NCBI RefSeq assembly: GCF_001884235.1
Contig: NZ_MAOI01000058.1
Span: 1-64,000 of the forward strand
Length of the DNA: 64,000 bases
Source: Bacillus paramycoides
GTDB lineage: Bacteria; Bacillota; Bacilli; Bacillales; Bacillaceae_G
Direction of reading: 5' to 3'
This document shows, piece by piece, positions 16,305 through 25,675 of this stretch. Under the pieces are notes generated by a model. The model ran no database searches. It saw only the letters and a list, made by a program, of their open reading frames with translations, and was not told the DNA's origin. A program made the position numbers and the translations under genes. Numbering within the stretch: the stretch's first letter is position 1; each line of letters opens with the position of its first letter.

Positions 16305-17681
16305 ATGTATTCAATGGAACAAGTTGTAAACTTAGCGAAACATCGCGGTTTTGTTTTCCCTGGTTCTGAAATTTACGGTGGTCTTGCAAACACTTGGGAT
16401 TACGGTCCACTTGGAATCGAATTAAAAAATAACGTTAAAAAAGCTTGGTGGAAAAAATTCATTCAAGAATCTCCATACAACGTTGGGTTAGATGCTGCTA
16501 TCTTAATGAACCCAAAAACTTGGATCGCTTCTGGTCACGTTGGTAACTTTAATGACCCAATGATCGACTGTAAAAAATGTAAAGCTCGTCACCGTGCTGA
16601 CAAATTAATTGAAGATGCATTAGATGCAAAAGGCATCGAAATGGTCGTTGACGGTCTTACTTTCGACCAAATGGCTGACTTAATGAAAGAACATGAAGTA
16701 AAATGCCCAGATTGCGGTAGTCAAGAATTCACGGAAATCCGTCAGTTCAACTTAATGTTCAAAACATTCCAAGGTGTTACAGAGTCTAGCACAAACGAAA
16801 TCTTCCTTCGTCCTGAAACAGCACAAGGTATTTTCGTAAACTTTAAAAACGTACAACGCTCTATGCGTAAGAAACTTCCATTTGGTATTGGCCAAATCGG
16901 TAAAAGTTTCCGTAACGAAATTACACCTGGTAACTTCACATTCCGTACACGTGAATTCGAACAAATGGAACTTGAATTCTTCTGTAAACCTGGTGAAGAT
17001 TTAGAGTGGTTCGCATTCTGGCGTGAAACTTGTAAAAACTGGTTACTTTCACTTGGTATGACTGAAGAAAGCATGCGTCTTCGTGACCACGGTGAAGAAG
17101 AGTTATCTCACTACAGTAATGCAACAACTGATATTGAATTCAGATTCCCATTCGGTTGGGGCGAACTTTGGGGCGTTGCATCTCGTACAGATTTCGATTT
17201 AAAACGTCACATGGAACACTCTAACGAAGACTTTAACTATATTGATCCACAAACGAATGAGCGTTACGTACCATATTGCATCGAGCCATCTCTAGGTGCA
17301 GACCGTGTAACATTAGCATTCTTATGTGATGCATATGAAGAAGAGCAATTAGAAAATGATTCTCGTACAGTTCTTCGTTTCCACCCTGCTTTAGCACCAT
17401 ACAAAGCAGCGATCTTACCATTATCTAAAAAGCTATCTGAAGGTGCTACTGAAGTATTCGCAGAACTAGCTAAAGACTTCATGGTAGACTTTGACGAAAC
17501 TGGTTCTATCGGTAAACGTTACCGTCGTCAAGACGAAATCGGTACACCATTCTGTATCACATATGACTTCGACTCAGTTGAAGACAAAGCTGTTACAGTA
17601 CGTGACCGTGACACAATGGAACAAGTTCGTATGCCAATTAGCGAACTAAAAGGTTTCTTAGAGAAGAAAATCCAGTTCTAA
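16305..17681 (+). CDS. glyQS: glycyl-tRNA synthetase, single-chain dimeric type (GlyQS)
   Basis: 458 residues, class II aminoacyl-tRNA synthetase of the alpha2 type. Motif 1 lies near [10 protein letters not shown], a zinc-ribbon pair CKKC...CPDC sits at about 86-140, motif 2 follows with [19 protein letters not shown], motif 3 with PSLGADRV, and the anticodon-binding domain occupies about 365-458. It charges tRNA-Gly in the cytoplasm. AGGAGG lies 8 bases before the ATG. Expression is expected to be governed by the T-box leader upstream. Confidence 0.97.
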   Translation: MYSMEQVVNLAKHRGFVFPGSEIYGGLANTWDYGPLGIELKNNVKKAWWKKFIQESPYNVGLDAAILMNPKTWIASGHVGNFNDPMIDCKKCKARHRADKLIEDALDAKGIEMVVDGLTFDQMADLMKEHEVKCPDCGSQEFTEIRQFNLMFKTFQGVTESSTNEIFLRPETAQGIFVNFKNVQRSMRKKLPFGIGQIGKSFRNEITPGNFTFRTREFEQMELEFFCKPGEDLEWFAFWRETCKNWLLSLGMTEESMRLRDHGEEELSHYSNATTDIEFRFPFGWGELWGVASRTDFDLKRHMEHSNEDFNYIDPQTNERYVPYCIEPSLGADRVTLAFLCDAYEEEQLENDSRTVLRFHPALAPYKAAILPLSKKLSEGATEVFAELAKDFMVDFDETGSIGKRYRRQDEIGTPFCITYDFDSVEDKAVTVRDRDTMEQVRMPISELKGFLEKKIQF

Positions 17682-17684
17682 TTA

Positions 17685-17719
17685 TAAAAAAGAGGCAGCT
17701 CATAAGAGCCGCCTCTTTT
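17685..17719 (+). terminator. terminator between glyQS and the thioesterase gene
   Basis: AAAAAGAGGCAGCTC / GAGCCGCCTCTTTT with one mismatch and a 4-base loop. It serves both convergent genes. Confidence 0.8.
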
Positions 17720-18103
17720 CTATTTTTCACGTTTTTCTTTAATTGCTACTGTACATCTTGAAATACATAATAAATCGTCATTTTCATCAATGATACGAAT
17801 ATCCCAAACCATCGTTGTTTGTCCTCTATGTATCGGTGTTCCGATCGCTGTTACAATTCCATCTTGCTTTGAACGAATATGGTTTGCGTTAATTTCTAAT
17901 CCGAAACAAATACATTTTTCTTGATCAATTAAATTGTATGAACCAACACTTGCCACAGTTTCTGCTAAAGCAACAGATGCACCGCCATGTAAAAAGCCAA
18001 ACGGCTGATGCGTGCGTCCATCCACCGGCATCGTAGCAACTACCTTATCTTCTGTCATTTCTAACAACTCAATTCCAAGCGAATCCATTAAAGTTTTTGA
18101 CAT
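17720..18103 (-). CDS. PaaI-type hotdog thioesterase (YuxO-like)
   Basis: 127 residues, a single hotdog domain. HQPFGFLHGGASVALAETVAS carries the conserved HGG and the acidic residue of the PaaI/YdiI subfamily, which hydrolyses acyl- or aroyl-CoA thioesters. The natural substrate is unknown; the YuxO/MenI-type role in menaquinone synthesis is a possibility only. AAGGGGGG precedes the ATG by 8 bases. Confidence 0.85.
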   Translation of the reverse strand: MSKTLMDSLGIELLEMTEDKVVATMPVDGRTHQPFGFLHGGASVALAETVASVGSYNLIDQEKCICFGLEINANHIRSKQDGIVTAIGTPIHRGQTTMVWDIRIIDENDDLLCISRCTVAIKEKREK

Positions 18104-18200
18104 ATCGTTTCCCCCCTTCTCTCACTTTTAATTAAATGTATATTTTTACCTATTTACTTTCAAACTACCTATAACACTTATATAAGGAGGTTTCACCTAA

Positions 18201-18944
18201 ATGAAACAAAAATTTTGTATACTACTGCTTATATTCTCCTTGCTGACTATTGTACCAAATTGTACGCATGCAGCCAAAGCATCTAACCTGACAATTGATG
18301 TTAAGACTGTAACGCAAAAAGGTAAGAAACCTTATATAGAATATCAAATTAATAGGCCTTCTTTTCACAATTTTTCTGATTCACAATTTCAAAATAAGCT
18401 GAATTCCTATTACAAAAATTCTACTGATAAATTTAAAAGTAATTTAGAGAAAGAAGCGAAGAAATATTATAAAGAAACAGAAGGATCTAGCACACCTTTT
18501 CATCCATACGTTGCAAATGTTGACTATAAAGTAGCTTTAAACAAACCACCTTTTCTCAGCCTATATGTGAATTACTATCAATATACAGGAGGAGCGCACG
18601 GACTTTATACGTGGAAGGCAAATACATTTGATTTAAACGAAAAAAAATTATTACACTTAGACGATCTATTTCAACAAGAGGAGAAATACAAAGAAACAAT
18701 TCGTACAGAGATTGTAAGACAAATTAAACAAAATGAAAGCATTTATTTTCCTGACGCATCCGAAAAGGTAATGAGCGCTAAAAAGTTCCACTACTTTTTA
18801 GAACCAGATAATCTCGTTATTTACTTCCCTTTATATGAAATTGCTCCTTATTCAAGCGGAATCCCGCAATTTCGTATTCCATATACATTGCTGAGAGACT
18901 ATTTAAAGTCTTCTTATCAAAATATTTTGATTGACAACAAGTAA
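18201..18944 (+). CDS. secreted DUF4163/DUF3298 protein
   Basis: 247 residues. An N-terminal signal peptide (hydrophobic 6-24, cleavage near THAAKA) is followed by a DUF4163 (PdaC-like) region (about 35-120) and a DUF3298 domain with YQYTGGAHGLYTW and FDLNEKKLLHLDDLF. Such domains occur in RsiV-like anti-sigma factors and in extracellular proteins; there is no anti-sigma domain or membrane anchor here, so it is probably secreted or cell-wall associated. AGGAGG lies 10 bases before the ATG. The bioY promoter overlaps its 3' end. Confidence 0.75.
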   Translation: MKQKFCILLLIFSLLTIVPNCTHAAKASNLTIDVKTVTQKGKKPYIEYQINRPSFHNFSDSQFQNKLNSYYKNSTDKFKSNLEKEAKKYYKETEGSSTPFHPYVANVDYKVALNKPPFLSLYVNYYQYTGGAHGLYTWKANTFDLNEKKLLHLDDLFQQEEKYKETIRTEIVRQIKQNESIYFPDASEKVMSAKKFHYFLEPDNLVIYFPLYEIAPYSSGIPQFRIPYTLLRDYLKSSYQNILIDNK

Positions 18945-18960
18945 ATATTTTCGCTACGAT
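18931..18960 (+). promoter_or_regulatory. bioY promoter
   Basis: TTGACA (18931-18936), an 18-base spacer and TACGAT (18955-18960). It overlaps the stop codon of the preceding gene, and its start point lies within the BirA-type operator. Confidence 0.65.
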
Positions 18961-18996
18961 ATTGTTAACCTAAACACAACAGGAGGTTAACAATAT
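18959..18996 (+). promoter_or_regulatory. BirA-type biotin operator
   Basis: Inverted half-sites ATATTGTTAACC (18959-18970) and GGTTAACAATAT (18985-18996) are separated by 14 bases, the layout of the Bacillus BirA operator. It begins at the -10 element, includes the AGGAGG ribosome-binding site and ends in the bioY start codon. Biotinyl-AMP-loaded BirA bound here should block bioY transcription when biotin is plentiful. Confidence 0.9.
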
Positions 18997-19588
18997 GAGG
19001 AGATTTCATGTTTTAGATCTAGCATTGGCTGCCATGTTCGTCGCTCTTATGGCTATTGGTGCAAATATTGTATCTTGGGCACCATTCCTACAAATAGCGG
19101 GCGTTCCATTATCTATGCAACCATTTTTCGCAATTTTAGCAGGGCTTCTTCTTGGAAGTAGACTTGGGGCATTATCAATGACTGTTTATATGCTTGTTGG
19201 ATTAGCAGGTGCGCCAATTTTCGCTAACTTCAAGGCTGGATTTGGAGCACTTTTAGATCCTACTGGTGGTTTTATTATCGCATTTATTATCGTTGCTTAC
19301 GTATCAGGAAAACTAGTGGAACGAAAAGAAAGACCAACATTCAGCACCTTTGCAATTGCTTCTTTCGCCGGAATCATTTTAACGTATATTATCGGTACTA
19401 CTTATATGTACGGGGCGGTCAATATTTTCATGGGCGGTAATATGAGTTATAAAGCCGCTTGGATGATTATGATGTGGTTTGCAGTAAAAGATATTGCATT
19501 TACTATTATCGGTGCTATTATCGCACCTCGCATATACTATGCTGTACGCCGTTCAGCCTATCAACATTCTCATTCGACGATTTCATAA
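18995..19588 (+). CDS. bioY: biotin transporter BioY (ECF S component)
   Basis: 197 residues with six transmembrane helices. PLSMQPFFAILAGLLLGSRLGALSM and GLAGAPIF followed by DPTGGFIIAFI are BioY signatures. BioY captures biotin and works with a shared energy-coupling module or alone; no ecf genes are in the window. Repression by BirA is strongly suggested by the operator that overlaps its promoter and start codon. Confidence 0.95.
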   Translation: MRRFHVLDLALAAMFVALMAIGANIVSWAPFLQIAGVPLSMQPFFAILAGLLLGSRLGALSMTVYMLVGLAGAPIFANFKAGFGALLDPTGGFIIAFIIVAYVSGKLVERKERPTFSTFAIASFAGIILTYIIGTTYMYGAVNIFMGGNMSYKAAWMIMMWFAVKDIAFTIIGAIIAPRIYYAVRRSAYQHSHSTIS

Positions 19589-19630
19589 TAAAAAGGAGTT
19601 GTTCCCATAGGAACAACTCCTTTTTATTAT
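19585..19630 (+). terminator. bidirectional terminator between bioY and galU
   Basis: ATAATAAAAAGGAGTTGTTCC pairs with GGAACAACTCCTTTTTATTAT across a 4-base loop; usable by both convergent genes. Confidence 0.9.
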
Positions 19631-19631
19631 A

Positions 19632-20519
19632 TTAAGACTCTTGCTTCGTTTGCTCATCTAAAATTTTCTTCATCATGACAAGCATATCATCACGTAATTC
19701 TTCGTGCTGCAATGCCATTTCAATTGTTGTTTGAACAAATCCTAATTTTTCACCAACGTCATAACGCTTTCCTTCGAAATCATACGCAAATACACGTTGA
19801 ATTTCATTTAAGCTTTGAATTGCATCCGTTAACTGAATTTCGCCACCCGCTCCAACTTGTTGCTGTTCCAAGAACATAAAGATTTCAGGAGTTAAAACGT
19901 AACGTCCCATGATTGCTAAGTTTGAAGGTGCAGTACCTTGCGCTGGTTTTTCAACGAAATTACGAACTTGATAACGACGTCCCTCTTGCTCTAACGGATC
20001 GATAATTCCGTAGCGATGTGTTTCTGCCTCAGGAACAGTTTGTACACCAATAACAGAAGAAAGTGTTTTGTCATACTCGTCCATTAATTGACGTAAACAT
20101 GGTGTTTCAGCTTGAACAATATCATCACCTAATAATACTGCAAATGGCTCATCACCGATGAATTTACGTGCACACCAAACAGCATGTCCTAGCCCTTTCG
20201 GTTCTTTTTGACGGATATAATGAATATCTACCATTTTAGAAGAAGCTTGCACTTTCTCAAGTAGTTCATATTTTTTCTTCTCTAATAAGTTTTGCTCTAG
20301 TTCAAATGCGTTATCAAAATGATCTTCGATAGAGCGCTTTGTTTTACCAGTAACGATAATAATATCTTCGATTCCTGATTTCACTGCTTCTTCTACAATG
20401 TATTGGATAGTTGGTTTATCTACTATCGGTAACATTTCTTTTGGCATTGCTTTTGTTGCTGGTAAAAAGCGTGTTCCTAATCCCGCTGCCGGGATAATTG
20501 CTTTTCTCACTTTTTTCAT
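19632..20519 (-). CDS. galU: UTP-glucose-1-phosphate uridylyltransferase
   Basis: 295 residues, nucleotidyltransferase fold. The N-terminal [23 protein letters not shown] signature, the VEKP segment and LGDDIV metal-binding region are intact. It makes UDP-glucose for glycolipid anchors and wall polymers. The next gene upstream, pgcA, supplies its glucose 1-phosphate; the two are on the same strand but separated by a terminator, so they are likely separate transcripts. Confidence 0.95.
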   Translation of the reverse strand: MKKVRKAIIPAAGLGTRFLPATKAMPKEMLPIVDKPTIQYIVEEAVKSGIEDIIIVTGKTKRSIEDHFDNAFELEQNLLEKKKYELLEKVQASSKMVDIHYIRQKEPKGLGHAVWCARKFIGDEPFAVLLGDDIVQAETPCLRQLMDEYDKTLSSVIGVQTVPEAETHRYGIIDPLEQEGRRYQVRNFVEKPAQGTAPSNLAIMGRYVLTPEIFMFLEQQQVGAGGEIQLTDAIQSLNEIQRVFAYDFEGKRYDVGEKLGFVQTTIEMALQHEELRDDMLVMMKKILDEQTKQES

Positions 20520-20615
20520 GACAAATACCCTCGCTTTTCATTCTAATTCTCTTAGTAAGGTGCAAATTTATAACATCAACTCTTAATAATCCTCTACATC
20601 ATACAAAACTATAAG

Positions 20616-20648
20616 AAAAGAGGAGGTCGTTCTCCGTTCTCCTCTTTT
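20616..20648 (-). terminator. terminator after pgcA
   Basis: AAAAGAGGAG / CTCCTCTTTT with a 13-base apical part that can pair further. The T-run on the minus strand is short. Confidence 0.65.
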
Positions 20649-20671
20649 CCTATCAGTAGCACTCTATTCTA

Positions 20672-22396
20672 TTATAAACGATTCATAATGTCTTCTTTAA
20701 TAGTAAGTAACTTTTGTTCACTATTTTGTAAGGAATCATCTTGTACACCAAAGTAGAATTTAATTTTTGGCTCTGTGCCAGATGGACGTAAGCAGAACCA
20801 AGAACCATCTTCTAATTTATATTTTAACACATTTGATTTCGGTAAGTGAATCTCTTCCTTATTTCCATCTTGTAAAGTTGTAATAATGCTTGCCTTATAA
20901 TCCTCAACCGCAACGACTGTGAAGCCCGCTACTTCTTTCGGAGGATTTTCACGGAATGTTGCCATCATCTCTTGAATCTGTTCCGCACCGTCTTTTCCTT
21001 TTAACGTTAACGATACAAGATCTTCACGGAAGAAACCATACTTCTCGAATACTTCTAATAGACCATCATATAACGTTTTTCCTTGCGCTTTGTAGTATGC
21101 AGCTACTTCACATGCAAATAAGACAGATTGTACCGCATCTTTATCACGGCAGAATGGACGAATTAAATAACCATAGCTTTCCTCATAACCGAATTGGAAT
21201 TCATATTGTCCACTTTCTTCATACTGTTTAATTTTCTCACCGATAAATTTAAATCCAGTTAACGTATCAACTGTATCCAAACCGTATGCTTTTGCAATTG
21301 TGCGGCCAATTTCAGACGTTACGATTGTTTTTAGCACAACACCGTTTGCCGGAAGAGTTCCATTTTCTTTCTTTTGTGATAATAAGTAATCGAGCATTAA
21401 TGCACCTGTTTGGTTACCAGTTAATACTTGGAACTCACCATCGTGATTACGAACTGCTACGCCTAGACGGTCTGCGTCAGGATCAGTTGCGATTAACACG
21501 TCTGCGCCAACTTTTTCACCGTCACGAATTGCATACTCAAACGCTGCATGCTCTTCTGGATTCGGCGATTTTACTGTAGAGAAGTTTGGATCTGGTAACT
21601 CTTGCTCTTTCACAACCGTTACATCTGTAAATCCAACTTCTTCTAGGCCACGACGTACAGAAATATTTGACGTTCCGTGTAAGGGAGTAAAGACGATTTT
21701 TAAATCTTTACCAACTTTTTGTACCATTTCTTTATTAATAATGACATTGTTCAATTCTGCTGCATATGCATCATCTACTTCTTGTCCAATTATATGTAAT
21801 AAACCGTCAGCTTTTAATTGCTCCACATCAGCAACTTCAACTGTTAGTTCATCTTTCACTGCATTTACGTAGCTAATTAACTCATCAGCTTCTTTTGGAG
21901 GCAACTGCCCACCATCTTCACCATATACTTTATAACCGTTATATTCAGGTGGATTATGACTCGCCGTAAGAACGATTCCACTTACTGTATGTAAATGACG
22001 AACTGCGAAAGAAAGCACTGGCGTTGGACGTAAGCTTTCAAATACATATGTTGTAATACCGTGTGCACCAAGTGTAGCAGCTACTTCCATTGCAAATTCA
22101 GGTGATTTATGACGAGAATCATACGCTACAACAACACCGCGTTTTTTCGCTTCTTCACCTAATTTTTCAATAAATACTGCTAATCCTTTTGTTGCTTTAC
22201 GAACTGTATATACATTTAAACGATTCGTACCAGCACCAAGTTCACCGCGCATACCACCTGTACCAAACTCTAAGTTTTTATAGAAGCTATCTTCAATCTT
22301 CTTCTCATCTTGTCTCATGTTTTCTAGCTGTTCTTTTAATTCTACATCTAATTCTGCATATGAAAGCCATCGACTAAATTCTTGTTTCCAATTCAT
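20672..22396 (-). CDS. pgcA: alpha-phosphoglucomutase PgcA
   Basis: 574 residues, alpha-D-phosphohexomutase family with four domains. The phosphoserine loop [16 protein letters not shown], the metal loop DPDADRLGV, the sugar-binding GYEESYGYL and the phosphate-binding [12 protein letters not shown] are all present. It interconverts glucose 6-phosphate and glucose 1-phosphate, linking glycolysis to UDP-glucose through GalU. The ATG at 22394-22396 has AGGGG 8 bases upstream; the GTG six codons earlier lies in that site. Confidence 0.94.
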   Translation of the reverse strand: MNWKQEFSRWLSYAELDVELKEQLENMRQDEKKIEDSFYKNLEFGTGGMRGELGAGTNRLNVYTVRKATKGLAVFIEKLGEEAKKRGVVVAYDSRHKSPEFAMEVAATLGAHGITTYVFESLRPTPVLSFAVRHLHTVSGIVLTASHNPPEYNGYKVYGEDGGQLPPKEADELISYVNAVKDELTVEVADVEQLKADGLLHIIGQEVDDAYAAELNNVIINKEMVQKVGKDLKIVFTPLHGTSNISVRRGLEEVGFTDVTVVKEQELPDPNFSTVKSPNPEEHAAFEYAIRDGEKVGADVLIATDPDADRLGVAVRNHDGEFQVLTGNQTGALMLDYLLSQKKENGTLPANGVVLKTIVTSEIGRTIAKAYGLDTVDTLTGFKFIGEKIKQYEESGQYEFQFGYEESYGYLIRPFCRDKDAVQSVLFACEVAAYYKAQGKTLYDGLLEVFEKYGFFREDLVSLTLKGKDGAEQIQEMMATFRENPPKEVAGFTVVAVEDYKASIITTLQDGNKEEIHLPKSNVLKYKLEDGSWFCLRPSGTEPKIKFYFGVQDDSLQNSEQKLLTIKEDIMNRL

Positions 22397-22539
22397 CCTT
22401 CTATCCCCTCTCACGTGTCATAACTTCATTATATGAAAAAAACAACCTGTATCTCAATATTTTTTAAACTCTAGCAGGATTTTACTATAAATATTTGTAT
22501 ACACTATGGTTAAATACTCCACCAAAGGGAATGAGGATT

Positions 22540-23145
22540 ATGCATGAATGGGGCTTGTCAGAAGAACTCAAAATAAAAACAAAGCAGATGATCGAAATTG
22601 CCGAAAAAGAATTATCAAATATGAGACAAGCAATCGATAAAGAAGATGAATGTATTTTATGTAAAATGGAAGATATTCATCATATGTTAACGAACGTACA
22701 AACGTTAGCGGCTACATATTATATTCAAGCCTACTTATCACCTTATACGGAAAGTTCGTATTTTATCACAACAGCTGTTCAACATTTAAGCACCCGAAAA
22801 CACGGTGCTCTTATTGTTGTGGAACGAAACGATATTCTTGATTCTTTCATTCAAACTGGAACGACACTAAACGCACACTTAACCGCTCCACTACTCGAAT
22901 CGATTTTTTATCCAGGTAATCCTCTTCATGACGGAGCCGTTCTTATTAAAAATAATCATATTGTCTCAGCTGCTAATATTCTTCCGTTAACGACAAGCAC
23001 AGAAGTTGATTCTGAGCTTGGGACACGCCACAGAGCTGCAATTGGCTTATCAGAAAAAAGTGATGCACTTATATTAGTTGTCTCTGAAGAAACGGGCCGT
23101 ACTTCATTTGCTTTAAATGGGACCTTATATACGATTTCTTTATAA
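22540..23145 (+). CDS. cdaS: sporulation-type diadenylate cyclase CdaS
   Basis: 201 residues. A two-helix N-terminal regulatory part (about 1-60) precedes a DAC (DisA_N) domain with the active-site motifs DGAVLI and GTRHRAAIG. It condenses two ATP to c-di-AMP. The helical N-terminus identifies it as CdaS rather than membrane-bound CdaA or DNA-binding DisA; in B. subtilis CdaS acts in the forespore and during germination. The ATG at 22540 has AGGGA 9 bases upstream; the in-frame starts before it abut that site. Confidence 0.93.
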   Translation: MHEWGLSEELKIKTKQMIEIAEKELSNMRQAIDKEDECILCKMEDIHHMLTNVQTLAATYYIQAYLSPYTESSYFITTAVQHLSTRKHGALIVVERNDILDSFIQTGTTLNAHLTAPLLESIFYPGNPLHDGAVLIKNNHIVSAANILPLTTSTEVDSELGTRHRAAIGLSEKSDALILVVSEETGRTSFALNGTLYTISL

Positions 23146-23246
23146 GAAAGGTCTTTCACCATGTAGCACCTTTTTTGAACTGTACAATAGTAAATGAAGT
23201 TATATCGACTTACTAACAAATAGGTATACCGTATCAATAAGAAAAG

Positions 23247-23465
23247 TTATTCTTCTATAAAATGCTCATCAAGTATTGCAAATGTATGTACTATTGCTCC
23301 AGCTGGTCCTAAATCATGTGTTCCTATCATTTCAAATATTTCAGCAATGTTTTAAGTGCAACAATTCTCACTTCATAAATTGCTAATTTTTTTGTACTTG
23401 AAACATGTTCAGACCTCTTTCATGACGATTATATTTTTCTGCTCTGTGATACTTCGGACTTTTGT
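23247..23465 (-). pseudogene. decayed protein-coding remnant
   Basis: This 400-base gap between cdaS and the next gene holds broken coding sequence on the minus strand. One frame reads EHVSSTKKLAIYEVRIVALKT and then, after a one-base shift, IAEIFEMIGTHDLGPAGAIV and on to a stop at 23247-23249. A further upstream piece, KYHRAEKYNRHERGLNMF, is in another frame. No start codon or ribosome-binding site survives. I cannot name the parent gene. Confidence 0.45.
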
Positions 23466-23490
23466 TTTATATCTATTTTTAAGAAATAGT

Positions 23491-23525
23491 AAAAAAGGTA
23501 CTTTAGAAATCCTATCTAAAGTACC
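23491..23525 (-). terminator. terminator after the polytopic membrane protein gene
   Basis: On the minus strand GGTACTTTAGA / TCTAAAGTACC with a 7-base loop and six Ts. It closes the 25.6-23.5 kb gene set. Confidence 0.85.
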
Positions 23526-23547
23526 CTTTTATTAAAAATCTATTTTA

Positions 23548-24795
23548 TTATAAAGAATAATTCGAGACTGCAAAATGATAGAAATATAACATACTATCAA
23601 AATTATTTATCATTATTAATATCAATATCACACATAGAGCAACTACTTTTATACGTCTCATCACTTTAAAGCCATATGCCAATAATAAAGGTATTGTAAA
23701 TACCATATGCGCGCCATAAATAAATGCTTCAGATGCTCCGAAACCAACAATTCCGTGTAAAACAATATTAAATAATAAACATAAACTTAAAAACCTTACG
23801 AAAGGTTCTTTTCTAAAATTCCTCCAGACAACTACCATTAGAGAAGCATACACAGATACAATCGCAATCCAACCCATTATAGTATGCGATGGGAGCATAT
23901 TTAATTGCGCAAATTGCTCACCTTGTCTTAAAGTAACCTCCGAAAACGGTCCAAAGATGAATGAAGATCCCAATAACAAATGAAATACTAGTATATACTT
24001 AGACCCTACATATTCCTCTGAAAAACTTTGATTCCCTGTAAATTTAATATTAGTATTGATCACATCAATAAGTGATATATTATTTTCTATAATTACTAAT
24101 ACGAAGAGCAGAACGACCACAACGATCGAAATACCAGTCCAAATGACCCTTTTCTTTATTGTTTTATAACTCATTACACTACCTAAAAACCACATAAACG
24201 AATTAGTTAATGTAACCCCCGATATTCCTATTGCCAATAACATATTAGCAATGCTGAATCCCGTTTTCGCTTCTTTTTCTCCTGTAATGAATGGATAGCA
24301 CACAAAGCACATAAGTACCAATGTAAAATTCGCATAGACAAAAGATTCTGGTGTCCACGTAATAACTAACAGAGTAGCTGAAAATCCGTACATGACCGCT
24401 AGTAGGAAAGAAACAATTGCGTTCTTACAAATTTTACAGCATAACATGTAAATCATAACTACACTTACCGTACTTAAGAACGCTTGAAAAAATATAATAC
24501 CTTGCACTACATTTTTTACACCTAGTGACGATAGCACTGTTGCTATTCCCTCAGTTATAAAATTTAAAAATGGGTGTCGAAACAACACTTCATCTGCAAT
24601 CGGTATTTTAGACAAGAAAAAACTTAAAATATAATAACCCTGATCAAAAGAAAAATACATATCATACCAGGAAGCTGTTAACATCTTAGAGTCGTTTTCC
24701 ATTTTCCAACCGATAAAAGAATAAAATGAACAATAAAAAACGAAAAGGACAAGGGCTAATATTCCCTTTCCTTTATAACCATTCCAAATATTCAA
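23548..24795 (-). CDS. polytopic membrane protein, possible GT-C glycosyltransferase
   Basis: 415 residues with about 10-11 transmembrane helices. The first large extracytoplasmic loop contains NDSKMLTASWYDMY and FRHPFLNF, in the place where GT-C enzymes carry their acidic catalytic residue and HP motif. GT-C enzymes transfer sugars from polyprenyl-phosphate donors on the outer face. I infer such a role mainly from the neighbours: a polyprenyl-phosphate phosphoribosyltransferase, a small transporter and a lipid phosphatase. The stop is followed by a terminator, making this the last gene of the set. Confidence 0.6.
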   Translation of the reverse strand: MNIWNGYKGKGILALVLFVFYCSFYSFIGWKMENDSKMLTASWYDMYFSFDQGYYILSFFLSKIPIADEVLFRHPFLNFITEGIATVLSSLGVKNVVQGIIFFQAFLSTVSVVMIYMLCCKICKNAIVSFLLAVMYGFSATLLVITWTPESFVYANFTLVLMCFVCYPFITGEKEAKTGFSIANMLLAIGISGVTLTNSFMWFLGSVMSYKTIKKRVIWTGISIVVVVLLFVLVIIENNISLIDVINTNIKFTGNQSFSEEYVGSKYILVFHLLLGSSFIFGPFSEVTLRQGEQFAQLNMLPSHTIMGWIAIVSVYASLMVVVWRNFRKEPFVRFLSLCLLFNIVLHGIVGFGASEAFIYGAHMVFTIPLLLAYGFKVMRRIKVVALCVILILIMINNFDSMLYFYHFAVSNYSL

Positions 24796-24810
24796 TACTT
24801 CTTCTCCTCT

Positions 24811-25233
24811 CTAAGGTAAAAATACCATAATTAAATGTGCTACATACCCAATAACTGTTCCTAACATCAATCCACCAAAAATCTCATGCCAATGATGTCC
24901 CTGGCGCTCTCTTAATTTCTCTTCTTCCGAACTAATATGTTTATTCAACATTTTTGCATGTTTACCAACTGTACGTCGAAGTCCTGTGGCATCAATGATA
25001 ACAATTGTTAAAATCGCCATTCCTATTCCAAACATCGGTGTATTAAAACCTTCATGAAACCCTATTGTCATGACCATACTTGATAAAATCGTTGTATGTG
25101 TACTAGGAAATCCACCGTTTCCAACTAAACGAAAAGCATCTTTTCCCGAACGAAGATAATTCACCAAAAATTTCAATACTCCCGAAGCTACCCAAGCGAT
25201 AAATGGAAGTACACAATATAAATATGTTCCCAT
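24811..25233 (-). CDS. divergent PAP2-family phosphatase
   Basis: 140 residues, about four transmembrane helices. FRLVGNGGFPSTHTTILSSM and RQGHHWHEIFGGLMLGT match the Divergent PAP2 family (YuiD-like). In the decaprenyl-phosphoryl-ribose route of mycobacteria a PAP2-type enzyme removes the 5-phosphate from the lipid-linked phosphoribose; the same step is plausible here. The downstream GT-C-like gene starts 15 bases after its stop and the upstream transporter ends 11 bases before its start, so these three form one unit. Confidence 0.82.
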   Translation of the reverse strand: MGTYLYCVLPFIAWVASGVLKFLVNYLRSGKDAFRLVGNGGFPSTHTTILSSMVMTIGFHEGFNTPMFGIGMAILTIVIIDATGLRRTVGKHAKMLNKHISSEEEKLRERQGHHWHEIFGGLMLGTVIGYVAHLIMVFLP

Positions 25234-25244
25234 TGCTTTACCTC

Positions 25245-25589
25245 CTATGATTTTGCGATAAATAAAATCCCAATCACTATGAATACCATTCCAGCAATCT
25301 TCATGAAATTGATAGTTTCACCAAATAATAGTGCTGACGCAATAATAACAAATACATATCCAAAGCTCACCATTGGATAGGCATAACTTAGATCAACCTT
25401 TCTCAGTACAATCATCCATAATAATGCACTTAAACCGTAAAAAGCTAATCCAAAAAAGTTTGGTAAATTAACAAAATTCATAATACCTAAAGCCGCTGAA
25501 TTTTGCGATTTCATTGCACCAAACTTTAATAAAATTTGTCCTACAACTCCCATACAAACTGATAACATAATCATTAAAAATTGTTGCAT
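25245..25589 (-). CDS. four-TM EamA/SMR-type transporter
   Basis: 114 residues and four transmembrane helices. GVVGQILLKFGA in helix 1, the LRKVDLSYAYPM loop and the GETINFMKIAGMVFIVIGI end fit the small EamA/SMR fold, close to ArnE/ArnF-type lipid-linked sugar flippase subunits. AAGGAG precedes the ATG by 8 bases. In this neighbourhood it may flip a polyprenyl-phosphate-linked sugar, which is an inference. Confidence 0.78.
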   Translation of the reverse strand: MQQFLMIMLSVCMGVVGQILLKFGAMKSQNSAALGIMNFVNLPNFFGLAFYGLSALLWMIVLRKVDLSYAYPMVSFGYVFVIIASALLFGETINFMKIAGMVFIVIGILFIAKS

Positions 25590-25620
25590 CTCTATACTCC
25601 TTAACTGTTTTTATTCCAAA

Positions 25621-25655
25621 TAAAAAACGTTTAAGACACTCTTCTTAAACGTTTT
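25621..25655 (-). terminator. terminator after the UbiA-family gene
   Basis: AAAACGTTTAAG / CTTAAACGTTTT with an 8-base loop and a T-run on the minus strand. It lies between the prenyl-phosphate phosphoribosyltransferase gene and the transporter gene, so the set may be partly uncoupled. Confidence 0.8.
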
Positions 25656-25675
25656 AACAAACCCGAATAGAGTAA

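Noticed and set aside
23146-23240. Possible extension of cdaS or a small gene after it
   Set aside because: Stops occur in all frames and no ribosome-binding site is present.
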